Shown here: piece after piece, positions 27,566-35,573 of the stretch
How positions within the stretch are numbered: the first letter of the stretch is position 1
How the letters are laid out: each line of letters opens with the position of its first letter
Source: Acidobacteriaceae bacterium
GTDB lineage: Bacteria > Acidobacteriota > Terriglobia > Terriglobales > Acidobacteriaceae
Length of the DNA: 64,000 nucleotides
Direction: 5' to 3'
Assembly (NCBI GenBank): GCA_003170825.1
Contig: PMYL01000012.1
Span: 62,513 to 126,512, forward strand
Translations under genes and position numbers: made by a program
The notes under the pieces: generated by a model
Told to the model about the DNA's origin: nothing
The model's database searches: none
The model's input: the letters and a program-made list of their open reading frames with translations, nothing else

Positions 27566-28972
27566 TCACGCGTTCAACTGCTCCTGCAGTTTATTGAGCG
27601 TGCGGTGCAGGTCCTTGTCGGTGCGGCGCAGCTCGTCGATCTTGCTGATCGAGTGCATCACCGTGGTGTGGTGCTTGTTCCCGAACTGCCGCCCGATCTC
27701 AGGCAAACTGGCCTCGGTCATCTGCTTGGCCAGGTACATCGCGATCTGCCGCGGCACCACCACATTGCGCGAGTTGTTCTTCTGCTTCAGGTCGGTGACC
27801 CGCATGCCGAACTGCTCGGATACGGCGCGCTGGATGGCCTCGATGGTGATCTTGCGCACCTGCATGTCGATGAACTGCTTCAGGCACTGCTGGGTCGACG
27901 CCAGCGTGATCTCCATGCGGTTCAGCTGGCACCAGGCGATCAGCCGCACCAGGGCGCCTTCCAGCTCGCGCACGTTGGTGCGCACGTTCGAGGCCACAAA
28001 AAGCGCAACGTCGGTCGGCAGTTGCACCTGCTCGCTCTCTGACTTCTTCTGCAGGATGGCCACCTTGGTCTCCAGGTCCGGCGGCTGAATGTCGGCGATC
28101 AGGCCCCACTCGAAGCGCGACCGCAGCCGGTCCTCGATCTCCGCCAGTTCCTTGGGCGGCCGGTCCGAGGCGATCACGATCTGCTTCATGCTCTCGTGCA
28201 GCGCGTTGAAGGTGTGGAAGAACTCCTCCTGTGTGCGCTCCTTCTGGGCGATGAACTGGATATCGTCGATCAGCAGCACGTCCACGGTGCGGAAGCGATC
28301 GCGGAAGCTGGTCATGCGGTCGTTGCGCAGCGAGGTGATCATCTCGTTGGTGAACTTTTCCGCGGAGACGTAGCAGATGCTGGCCACCGGCTGGCGGCGC
28401 TTCACCTCGTGGCCGATGGCGTGCATCAGGTGGGTCTTGCCCATGCCGACGCCGCCATAGAGGAAGAGCGGATTGTAAGCCTTCGAGGGACGTTCGGCCA
28501 CGGCCAGCGAAGCGGCCCGCGCAAACTGATTGCCGTTGCCGATCACGAACGCATCGAATGTGTAACGTGGGTTGAGCTGCGCCGCGGTGGACCAGTCGAA
28601 CCGCGCCTGCTCTGGCGTGCGCGCCGGCGCTGCGGGTGGCGCCGTGGGCGCGTGCGTGGAGACGGGGCCGAAGCCTCCATCCTTGCGCTGCGGCGGAATC
28701 GAGGGGTCTTCCTCGGCGGTCACGAAGCTGACGTCGTCGAACTCCAGCGACTGCAGGTCGATGGCCTCCTGAATCAGGTCGCCGTACTTGTCGCCGATGT
28801 GCTGGAACTCCGGCGAGGGCACGCGCACATACAGCGTGCGGCCCGCGGCGTGGCTGTAGCGCGTAGGTTTGAGCCAGGTCTCAAAGGACTGGCGGATGAC
28901 CTTCTTTTCCAAAGCCGCGAGAATCTGGAGCCAGGGGTTGAGTGCCGCTGCCTGCGAAATTGCGAATGCCAT
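27566..28972 (-). CDS. dnaA: Chromosomal replication initiator DnaA
   Basis: DnaA binds origin boxes and melts the origin. The Walker A segment LFLYGGVGMGKTHLMHAIG and Walker B VDVLLIDDIQFI are in place, followed by sensor IVIASDRPPKEL. Domain IV carries the DNA-recognition signature GNKHHTTVMHSISKIDELR. The start ATG at 28972 was preferred to 29020 because it is preceded by AAGGATT and the N-terminal domain I (LNPWLQILAALEKKVIRQSFETWLKP) begins there. The 468-residue length is normal. It is divergent from rpmH. Confidence 0.95.
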   Translation of the reverse strand: MAFAISQAAALNPWLQILAALEKKVIRQSFETWLKPTRYSHAAGRTLYVRVPSPEFQHIGDKYGDLIQEAIDLQSLEFDDVSFVTAEEDPSIPPQRKDGGFGPVSTHAPTAPPAAPARTPEQARFDWSTAAQLNPRYTFDAFVIGNGNQFARAASLAVAERPSKAYNPLFLYGGVGMGKTHLMHAIGHEVKRRQPVASICYVSAEKFTNEMITSLRNDRMTSFRDRFRTVDVLLIDDIQFIAQKERTQEEFFHTFNALHESMKQIVIASDRPPKELAEIEDRLRSRFEWGLIADIQPPDLETKVAILQKKSESEQVQLPTDVALFVASNVRTNVRELEGALVRLIAWCQLNRMEITLASTQQCLKQFIDMQVRKITIEAIQRAVSEQFGMRVTDLKQKNNSRNVVVPRQIAMYLAKQMTEASLPEIGRQFGNKHHTTVMHSISKIDELRRTDKDLHRTLNKLQEQLNA

Positions 28973-29511
28973 CGTGCCAATCCTTGCCTGCGCCGCCTCT
29001 GTACGGCCGGTCCGGTTCATCCGCGGGATTTTGGCAACGGCTCCTCATTGGCGAAAAGCCTTGGCTTCTCGTCCAATCAACTGCCGCTCACAACTGCCTG
29101 AATGCCGCTAATCTGCCCCCGAATTCGACCTTGGGGCGTGGATAAACTCGTTCCGTGGGACGCTGGGAAACTTTCTTGAACGGTCCCGATAGTAGCACAT
29201 TTGGGGGATATTGCAATCAGTCTTTCACATAACTTTTTTTCAGCGGATTGAGTTGCACCATTGCTGGTGAAACTCGCCGCAAGGGTGTTACCAGAGTCAC
29301 TGCAAAAAGCAGCCACGCTCACATTGAGAGCAGCCCCGCCCGCACTATTGTGGCGCTGGTCGAGCGACTCCTGAGAAGAGTTCCAGGAAGGCTTGGACGG
29401 CGCGGTACCGGCCTCAAGACAGTTTGCGCTGGATTCCTGGCCCAACCTGCGATACACTTGAGACTTGCCGTCAAGGCGCAGATTTTCTTCAGGAAACAGG
29501 AGCGCGTTTTT
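28973..29511. promoter_or_regulatory. dnaA-rpmH intergenic region, possible oriC or promoters
   Basis: This is about 540 bases between divergent dnaA and rpmH. One DnaA-box-like site, CGTGGATAA (reverse TTATCCACG), lies at 29137-29145, and an AT-rich stretch (ACATAACTTTTTTTCAG near 29227-29243) could be a melting element. A cluster of boxes was not seen, so a full origin is not supported. It at least must hold promoters of both genes. Confidence 0.35.
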
Positions 29512-29667
29512 ATGCCCAAGCGCACATTTCAACCCAATCGCCGCAAACGCGTGAAGACGCACGGGTTCCGCGCGCGCATGAAGACCAAGAGCGGCGCCGC
29601 CGTCCTGAGCCGCCGTCGCGCCATCGGCCGCAAGCGCGTGGCCGTCAGCGCCGGCTTCCGCGACTAG
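29512..29667 (+). CDS. rpmH: Ribosomal protein bL34
   Basis: This 51-residue basic protein of the large ribosomal subunit is canonical from [20 protein letters not shown] to [15 protein letters not shown]. The ATG at 29512 has AGGAG 9 bases upstream; the longer upstream frame has no L34 features. It starts the cluster rpmH-rnpA-yidD-yidC. Repeat element E1 begins right after the stop. Confidence 0.97.
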   Translation: MPKRTFQPNRRKRVKTHGFRARMKTKSGAAVLSRRRAIGRKRVAVSAGFRD

Positions 29668-29668
29668 A

Positions 29669-29777
29669 GCGTTTTCGGAAATGACGTAAACCGAAACCAA
29701 TGCAATCAAGTCGGCGCGACCCCAAGGAGCGGCGACCCTGTAGGCACTTCAAAGTACCACACCTTTTCCGAAAACGC
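29669..29777. repeat. Element E1: 109 bp with 13-bp perfect terminal inverted repeats
   Basis: Left arm GCGTTTTCGGAAA (29669-29681), right arm TTTCCGAAAACGC (29765-29777). The interior core TCAAGTCGGCGCGACC (29706-29721) holds a small hairpin GTCG-gcg-CGAC, and is followed by CCAAGGAGCGGCGACCCT. The element fills most of the spacer between rpmH and rnpA and is homologous to E2. Confidence 0.75.
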
Positions 29778-29860
29778 CGTAACCCTCCCCGCCGTTCTGT
29801 CTCAGCCGGAAGGTGTTGCGTATCGCCATCGCTCCGGCTGGACCCCCTATCGGCACTGCC

Positions 29861-30400
29861 ATGAACACCCCTCCCAACCCTGCTCAGCGCCCATCCCCCA
29901 GGCAGTCCCTGACCGGCGCGCGCCTGCGGAAGCACGCAGGCTATCAGCGCGCCTATGCCTCCAGCCGCAAGCGCCAATCCGCCTCCATGAGCTGGTTCCT
30001 GGCCCCGCAACAGGCGGCAGGCGCCGACCGCTCCCCAGACCACCCAGCAGCCTCGCGCGTCGGCCTCACCGCGGGCAAGGTGCTGGGCAAGGCCCATGAA
30101 CGCAACCGCATCAAGCGCCGCATGAGAGAGGCCCTGCGCCGCCACGTGGACCTTCTGCCCCAGGGTTGCGATCTCATCTTTCATCCCCGCCGCATTGTGC
30201 TCACCCTCGAATTTGCGAAACTTGAAGCGGAGATTGTGCGTATCCTTCAGCAGGCAAATGCCGAGGCGGCGCGAATCGCAACCCCGATTTCAGCCCAGCA
30301 GTCCGCCTCGCCTACAGCATTACCAGGGATGATGCATCCCGAATCCACAGACCTCAAGTCGACGCGACCACCAGGGAGCGCCGACACTCCGCGGAATTGA
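29861..30400 (+). CDS. rnpA: Ribonuclease P protein component
   Basis: RnpA assists the RNase P RNA in tRNA 5' maturation. The RNR signature is in [20 protein letters not shown], after the N-terminal [20 protein letters not shown] segment. The start ATG at 29861 was chosen as the in-frame ATG nearest the domain; 29813 is possible. The usual length is about 110-130 residues; here the 179-residue protein has an extra C-terminal part of about 60 residues rich in Ala, Pro and Ser. The last 27 residues, from [14 protein letters not shown] on, are read from repeat element E2, so this tail is a by-product of insertion. Confidence 0.92.
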   Translation: MNTPPNPAQRPSPRQSLTGARLRKHAGYQRAYASSRKRQSASMSWFLAPQQAAGADRSPDHPAASRVGLTAGKVLGKAHERNRIKRRMREALRRHVDLLPQGCDLIFHPRRIVLTLEFAKLEAEIVRILQQANAEAARIATPISAQQSASPTALPGMMHPESTDLKSTRPPGSADTPRN

Positions 30401-30426
30401 ACAGGACAAAGTATCCCTGGTAATGC
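30317..30426. repeat. Element E2: 110 bp with 14-bp perfect terminal inverted repeats
   Basis: Left arm GCATTACCAGGGAT (30317-30330), right arm ATCCCTGGTAATGC (30413-30426). The core TCAAGTCGACGCGACC (30354-30369) matches E1 at 15 of 16 positions, at the same offset from the left end. It overlaps the rnpA 3' end and a possible yidD ATG at 30423. Confidence 0.75.
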
Positions 30427-30440
30427 CGAAAGCCCGCACT

Positions 30441-30707
30441 ATGACGCGCCTGTTGCTTGCCACACTCGTCTTCTACCGCCGCTGGCTCTCGCCTGCCCTG
30501 CATTCGCTCAACCCCGGCGGCGGCTGCCGCTACCTGCCCACCTGCTCGGAGTATGCCTCCATCGCCATCGCCACCCACGGCCCCCTGCGTGGCGTGGCAC
30601 TGGCGGTCTGGAGGCTGCTGCGCTGCAACCCGTTCGCCCGCGGAGGCCTTGATCCGGTCCCGCCTGCCGCGATTCCAAGACCTTTTCCCCACGAACCGTT
30701 ACCATAG
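30441..30707 (+). CDS. yidD: Membrane protein insertion efficiency factor YidD
   Basis: YidD is a small (about 88 residues) membrane-associated factor that acts with YidC. The signature [15 protein letters not shown] is diagnostic, after [20 protein letters not shown]. The ATG at 30441 ([18 protein letters not shown]) was preferred to that at 30423, because 30423 lies in the right arm of E2 and no ribosome site precedes it. It sits between rnpA and yidC as usual. The C-terminal 30 residues are Pro-rich and more variable. Confidence 0.92.
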   Translation: MTRLLLATLVFYRRWLSPALHSLNPGGGCRYLPTCSEYASIAIATHGPLRGVALAVWRLLRCNPFARGGLDPVPPAAIPRPFPHEPLP

Positions 30708-30759
30708 AAGAAGCAGCGGCCCGACGGGCTGCCCTTTTCGAATCGACAGGAAGTATCCT

Positions 30760-32637
30760 TTGCCCGAAATTCGCAATCCAAATCTTCAGACCCAGGGCTC
30801 CGGCGGCGGCAGTGGCGGCGATATGCGCTCCACCATGGCCTTCTTCCTGCTGATGCTCGTCGTGCTCTTCGGCTACCAGTACTTTTTCAAGCCCAAGCCG
30901 GCTGAACCAGCGCCCGCCCAATCCCAATCTCAATCCCAGCCGCCGCAGACGGCCTCGCAACCCGCCGCCCCAGGCCAGCCAGCCCAGCCGCAGTTGGCCG
31001 CCGGTTCCGTGCAGGCTCTCGCACCCACACCGGCCGTCGCCGCCGCGCTCGAAACAGAGACCACGGTCGAAAACGAACAGTACAAGATCGTTTTCACCAA
31101 TCGCGGCGCGCAGGTCAAGCACTGGATCCTGAAAAAGTACTTGGACTCAGCCGGCAAGCCGCTGGATATGGTTCAGCCCCAGGCCGCTGAAAAGTTCGGC
31201 TTCCCGCTCTCGCTCTTCACCTACGAGCCGGCCCTCACCGCGCAGTTGGACCAGGCGCTCTATCAGGTCACGGCCTCAGGCGCTCAGCCCTCGCCCACCG
31301 GCCATGCGGAAGTCCCGGCCACCAACGCCCTTACCTTCCACTACGCCGCGGGTGATCTGGACGTGGTGAAGACCTTCCGCTTCGACTCCAGCTATGTCCT
31401 CACCGTCGAGGCCGAAGTCAAGCGCAATGGCACGCCAGTGCGCGCGCTGGTGGCTTGGCCCTCCGGCCTCGGCGACATGGAGGAGTTCCTTCCCTCGTCC
31501 TTGACCCGATCCTCTGTGCCAACCTCCGCAACCTCGCAGTTTGCCTGGTCTCTCGATGGCAAGCAGGACTCGCAGGCCGTCGCCAAGGTGGGCAACAACG
31601 CCACCTTCGACCAACCCTACGCCTACGCGGCCATCACCGATCTCTACTTCGTCTCGGCCTTCTTGCCTGACGCTCCCGAGCGCGCCACACTCGTCACGCT
31701 GCACAACACCATCGACCTGCCCGGCGACCTGAGCAACCCCAATAGCGAGAAGAAGCCGGCCCATGTGCTTGGCCTGGCCATGGGCGACACCAGCGGCGCC
31801 AACCGCCTGCGCCTCTATGCCGGCCCCAAGGCGATGGACGTGCTGACCTCCATCCACGCCACAGGCTCGGACGGCAAGTCCACCGGGGAATCGCTCGAAC
31901 CCCTCATCCAGTTCGGCTGGCTCACCGTCATTGCCAAGCCCCTCTACCTGGCCCTGCGCTTCCTGGTTGAACACGGCGTCGACAACTGGGGCTGGGCCAT
32001 CATCGTCGTCACCGTCGTCTTCAACCTCCTCATGCTGCCCACGCGGTTCATGATGATGAAGTCCTCGTTGAAGATGATGCGCATCCAGCCCAAGGTCGAG
32101 GCCCTCAAGCAGCGCTACGCCCATCTCAAGATCAACGACCCCAAAAAAGCCGAGATGAACACTGAGATGATGGCTCTCTACAAGGCCGAGGGCGTGAACA
32201 TGTACGGCAGTTGCCTGCCTATGCTCATCCAGATGCCGCTGTTCTTCGCCTACTTTCGCGTGCTGCAGAACACGGTCGAGTTGCGCCAGGCCCACTGGTT
32301 CTGGCTCACCGACCTCTCAGCGCCGGACCCAATTCACATCCTGCCCATCCTCATCATCATCAGCATGTTTCTTACGCAGTACATCACGCCCTCGCCGGGC
32401 ATGGACGCGGCCCAGCGGCGGATGATGGCCTTCATGATGCCCGTCATGTTCGGCTTCATGTTGTGGCACTACGCCTCCGGGCTGGCGCTCTACTGGGGCA
32501 CCGGCAACATCATCAACCTGGCCATTCAGCTCGGCATCAACCAGTCCCACATCGGCAAGGAGATGCACGAGATCGCCGCCAGGCGCGCCGCAAAAAAGGC
32601 CGGCATAAACCCCAAAACCATCCAGGGCCGCCGGTAA
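30760..32637 (+). CDS. yidC: Membrane protein insertase YidC
   Basis: YidC inserts and folds inner-membrane proteins. The start is TTG at 30760 preceded by AGGAAG, giving (M)PEIRNPNLQTQG; the first transmembrane helix is MAFFLLMLVVLFGYQYFF. The periplasmic beta domain spans about residues 75-370 after a Pro/Gln/Ala-rich linker. The conserved core is in the last 240 residues: PLYLALRFLVEHGVDNWGWAII, GSCLPMLIQMPLFFAYFRVL, and the last helices. The 625-residue length is normal. The longer frame to 30457 overlaps yidD and is not used. Confidence 0.95.
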   Translation: MPEIRNPNLQTQGSGGGSGGDMRSTMAFFLLMLVVLFGYQYFFKPKPAEPAPAQSQSQSQPPQTASQPAAPGQPAQPQLAAGSVQALAPTPAVAAALETETTVENEQYKIVFTNRGAQVKHWILKKYLDSAGKPLDMVQPQAAEKFGFPLSLFTYEPALTAQLDQALYQVTASGAQPSPTGHAEVPATNALTFHYAAGDLDVVKTFRFDSSYVLTVEAEVKRNGTPVRALVAWPSGLGDMEEFLPSSLTRSSVPTSATSQFAWSLDGKQDSQAVAKVGNNATFDQPYAYAAITDLYFVSAFLPDAPERATLVTLHNTIDLPGDLSNPNSEKKPAHVLGLAMGDTSGANRLRLYAGPKAMDVLTSIHATGSDGKSTGESLEPLIQFGWLTVIAKPLYLALRFLVEHGVDNWGWAIIVVTVVFNLLMLPTRFMMMKSSLKMMRIQPKVEALKQRYAHLKINDPKKAEMNTEMMALYKAEGVNMYGSCLPMLIQMPLFFAYFRVLQNTVELRQAHWFWLTDLSAPDPIHILPILIIISMFLTQYITPSPGMDAAQRRMMAFMMPVMFGFMLWHYASGLALYWGTGNIINLAIQLGINQSHIGKEMHEIAARRAAKKAGINPKTIQGRR

Positions 32638-32673
32638 GCTGCTTTCCTGCGCACCGAATTCCACTACCGCCCC

Positions 32674-32720
32674 GTGCCCCATCCTTGCGACTTTTTTCTG
32701 TCGCAAGGGTGGGGGACCAC
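32674..32720. repeat. Palindromic repeat copy D (GTGCCCC family), after yidC
   Basis: GTGCCCC is followed by ATCCTTGCGAC, loop TTTTTTCT, GTCGCAAGGGT and GGGGACCAC. CCCCATCCTTGCGAC (32677-32691) pairs with GTCGCAAGGGTGGGG (32700-32714) as 15 pairs with one G-T. Location 37 bases after the yidC stop also fits a transcription end. Confidence 0.7.
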
Positions 32721-32807
32721 AATCCTCCACTTCCGGCTCTACTCCCTATTCCCTATTCCCTATCTTTCCCCCGCTCGCTGCATCCCGGACCCGTGGTGTA
32801 TCGTCCA

Positions 32808-33539
32808 ATGCGTATGGCATCCACTCCGAGCAGCGTCCCGCATCCCGCACCCGAAGCCGAAGAGGTCTACCGCCGCTGGCTTCAGTTTCTCGATGACGAA
32901 TTCACCCGGCACCAGGCCCCCGAACGCCGCGCCGAGATTGTGCGCGACCAGCTTTACCAGCTCTACCTGGGCCGCCCGCACGGAGGAAAGCTCAACCTCA
33001 CCCTCACCTCCGAGCTGCCCGGCAACGTCGTCAGCCTCTCGCTGGACCCCGAAAACGTAACCCTCGAAGCCGAACACTTTGCCGACGCCGACCGCCAGAA
33101 GTTCAATGAGCGCAAGCCTCTGCTGTGGTTCTGGCTGATGTTCGACCGCTCCCCCGTCGGGACCAACCACTGGCTGGGCATCCGCTTCCGCTCGATGCTG
33201 GGCCGCCACATCTTTGCCCGCATGGGCGCAGGCGTCAAAATCTATCACGGCGTGGACCTCACCTACGGCTACAACCTCACCATCGGAGACGGGGTCACCA
33301 TCCGCCAGCGCGCCCTCCTCAACGACCGCGGCGGCATCGACATCGGCAAGGGAGCGGTCATCGGCTCCTTCGCCCGCATCTACTCCCACACCCACAATCC
33401 GGAAAACTACGATCAGGTCACCCTGGTGCCAACCGTCATCGGAGCCAACGCCCGCATCGGCAGCCACGCCATCGTCCTCGCCGGCCAGCACGTCGCCCCC
33501 GGCCAAGCCGTCGGCAGCTTCCCCTCCGACCGCATCTGA
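32808..33539 (+). CDS. Left-handed beta-helix acyltransferase (acetyltransferase)
   Basis: This 243-residue protein has a C-terminal hexapeptide-repeat domain (residues 140-235). Imperfect [LIV]GxxxxI units are seen in LTIGDGVTIRQRALLND, GIDIGKGAVIGSFARIYSH and VIGANARIGSHAIVLAG. The histidine in YSHTHNPENY fits the catalytic position of maltose/galactoside O-acetyltransferases. The N-terminal 130 residues are helical and unfamiliar. The substrate is unknown. Start at 32808 (ATG) or 32814 (ATG). Confidence 0.85.
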   Translation: MRMASTPSSVPHPAPEAEEVYRRWLQFLDDEFTRHQAPERRAEIVRDQLYQLYLGRPHGGKLNLTLTSELPGNVVSLSLDPENVTLEAEHFADADRQKFNERKPLLWFWLMFDRSPVGTNHWLGIRFRSMLGRHIFARMGAGVKIYHGVDLTYGYNLTIGDGVTIRQRALLNDRGGIDIGKGAVIGSFARIYSHTHNPENYDQVTLVPTVIGANARIGSHAIVLAGQHVAPGQAVGSFPSDRI

Positions 33540-33592
33540 GCCAAACGGGACCCTCCATGCTAACCTGAATTTTCCAGCCGTGGAGTCTTCGT

Positions 33593-34318
33593 TTGCAATC
33601 TGGCGCTTTCCTCATTGCCGTCTTCGAGTTCGTCCTGCTCCTCTTCTCGCTCAGCGTGCATGAGTGCGCCCACGCCTGGATGGCCTCCCGCCTCGGCGAC
33701 CAGACCGCCCGCCAGATGGGCCGCGTCTCGCTCAACCCCATGGACCACGTGGACCCCATCGGCACACTCCTCTTTCCAGCCCTGATCATCTTCGGCCCCT
33801 TCATCGGGCTCAACTTTTTCAGCGGCATGTTGGTTGGCTGGGCCAAACCCACTCCCGTCCTCACCCGCAACTTCCGCAAAATCGTCCGCGACGACAACCT
33901 GACCACCCTGGCCGGTCCCGCTTCCAACCTGCTTCTCGTCCTGGTTGCCTTCCTCGTCCTCGTCTTCATCTCCGTCGCGGTCCCCGATGGGCGCCCGCTC
34001 GTTCTCTCCACCTTCCTCTCCGTCTTCCAGGGTGGTCTCGTCCTGGGAGTGCCTTCCGGCCTGCAGGCATTGCTTCTGCTCTTCACCCTCGCCATTTTGA
34101 TCAACCTCTCGCTCTGTTTCTTCAACCTGCTCCCCATCCCGCCCCTCGACGGCAGCCGCGTGGTGCGCAATATGCTGCCTTACAACGCCGTGCAGGTCTA
34201 CGACCGCATTCCCATCTGGGGCAGCTACCTGCTCATGATCTTCCTGGGCCGGTATATCCTGATGGCCCTGCTCGGTCCGTCCCTGGGCCTGGTCTACTGG
34301 GCCCTGACTCATATTTAG
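33593..34318 (+). CDS. Site-2 protease family (M50) membrane metalloprotease
   Basis: This intramembrane zinc protease of 241 residues has about five transmembrane segments. The zinc motif HECAH (SLSVHECAHAWMA) lies in the first helix, and the third ligand in the LLPIPPLDGSRVV motif near residue 183. A TTG at 33593 is the probable start; no ATG is upstream in frame. It lacks a PDZ domain, so it belongs to the small group of S2P-like proteases. Members of this group cleave transmembrane regulators or anti-sigma factors. Confidence 0.9.
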   Translation: MQSGAFLIAVFEFVLLLFSLSVHECAHAWMASRLGDQTARQMGRVSLNPMDHVDPIGTLLFPALIIFGPFIGLNFFSGMLVGWAKPTPVLTRNFRKIVRDDNLTTLAGPASNLLLVLVAFLVLVFISVAVPDGRPLVLSTFLSVFQGGLVLGVPSGLQALLLLFTLAILINLSLCFFNLLPIPPLDGSRVVRNMLPYNAVQVYDRIPIWGSYLLMIFLGRYILMALLGPSLGLVYWALTHI

Positions 34319-34390
34319 CTGGCTGAGGTAAAAGCTCCAGAACCCGCTAGAATCAATCGAGACACTATTTCTCCGGAATCGACAAGCAAA

Positions 34391-35428
34391 ATGCCTGAAC
34401 CCGCAATCTCATCGCCCCGCCCCCGCGTCCTCAGCGGCATGCGCCCCACCGGCAAGCTCCACCTGGGCAACTACATGGGCGCCCTGGCCAACTGGGTCAA
34501 GCTGCAAAACTCCGCCCAGTACGAGTGCTACTTCTTCATCGCCGACTGGCACGCGCTGACCACGGACTACGCCGACCCCTCGCGGATTGCGCCCAACACC
34601 CTGGACGTGATGCTCGACTACCTGGCCGCCGGCCTCGACCCCGCGCGCAGTGTGCTCTTCCTGCAGAGCAAGGTCCTCCAGCACGCCGAGCTCTACCTGC
34701 TCCTGGGCATGATTACGCCGGTCGGCTGGCTGGAGCGCGTGCCCTCCTATAAGGACCAGCAGAAGAATCTGTCGAACAGGGATCTGTCGAACTTCGGCTT
34801 CCTGGGCTATCCGGTGCTGATGGCCTCCGACATCCTCATGTATCAGCCGCAGTTTGTTCCCGTGGGCAACGATCAGACCGCCCACGTCGAGCTGACCCGC
34901 GAGGTGGCGCGGCGTTTCAACCAGTTCTACAAGCCCGCCGCGGCGGGCAAGCTCGACGGCCAGGAGGTTCTACCCGAGCCGCAGGTGCTGCTCACTCCCT
35001 CGCCCCAGCTGCCCGGCACCGACGGGCGCAAAATGTCCAAGAGCTACGGCAACACCATCCTGCTGACCGACCCCGAGCCGGTGGTCCGCCAGAAGCTCAA
35101 GACCATGGTCACTGACCCGGCCCGCATCCGCCGCACCGACCCCGGCGACCCTGACAAGTGCCCGGTAGGCGATCTGCACAAAGTCTTTTCGACCCCGGAA
35201 ACGCTGGCCAACGTCTATGAAGGCTGCCGCTCGGCCGGTATCGGCTGCATCGAGTGCAAGAGCTGGGCCGCCGACGCCCTGGTGCAGGTGCTCGAACCCA
35301 TCCAGGCCCGCCGCGCCGGCTTTTCTGAGAAGCTGGTTAAGGAAATCATCGAAGAGGGTTCCAGCCGTGCCCGCGTCCGCGCCGAGGAGACTATGCAGAA
35401 GGTGCGAGCCGCCATGCAGATGACCTAA
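34391..35428 (+). CDS. trpS: Tryptophanyl-tRNA synthetase
   Basis: TrpRS charges tRNA-Trp with tryptophan. The HIGH-type signature is in PTGKLHLGNYMGA and the KMSKS loop is GRKMSKSYGN. The 345-residue length is normal for class Ic bacterial enzymes. The start ATG at 34391 fits the N-terminus. It lies alone between the site-2 protease and scpA, transcribed with both. Confidence 0.97.
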   Translation: MPEPAISSPRPRVLSGMRPTGKLHLGNYMGALANWVKLQNSAQYECYFFIADWHALTTDYADPSRIAPNTLDVMLDYLAAGLDPARSVLFLQSKVLQHAELYLLLGMITPVGWLERVPSYKDQQKNLSNRDLSNFGFLGYPVLMASDILMYQPQFVPVGNDQTAHVELTREVARRFNQFYKPAAAGKLDGQEVLPEPQVLLTPSPQLPGTDGRKMSKSYGNTILLTDPEPVVRQKLKTMVTDPARIRRTDPGDPDKCPVGDLHKVFSTPETLANVYEGCRSAGIGCIECKSWAADALVQVLEPIQARRAGFSEKLVKEIIEEGSSRARVRAEETMQKVRAAMQMT

Positions 35429-35573
35429 ACCAGCCAGTGAGCACAGTCTGGCGCCCACTGGAGAGGCGCGCGGTTGAAACGGGGCGCGGATGCCCCCGTG
35501 CCATGGCGCCGGCAAAATGAGCCCGCCCTTGCCATAAGATGGCAGACCGAACGCGGCCTGAGCCGCCGGGGGA

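Noticed and set aside
29021..29511. A complete oriC between dnaA and rpmH
   Set aside because: Only one good DnaA-box-like site was found; no cluster.
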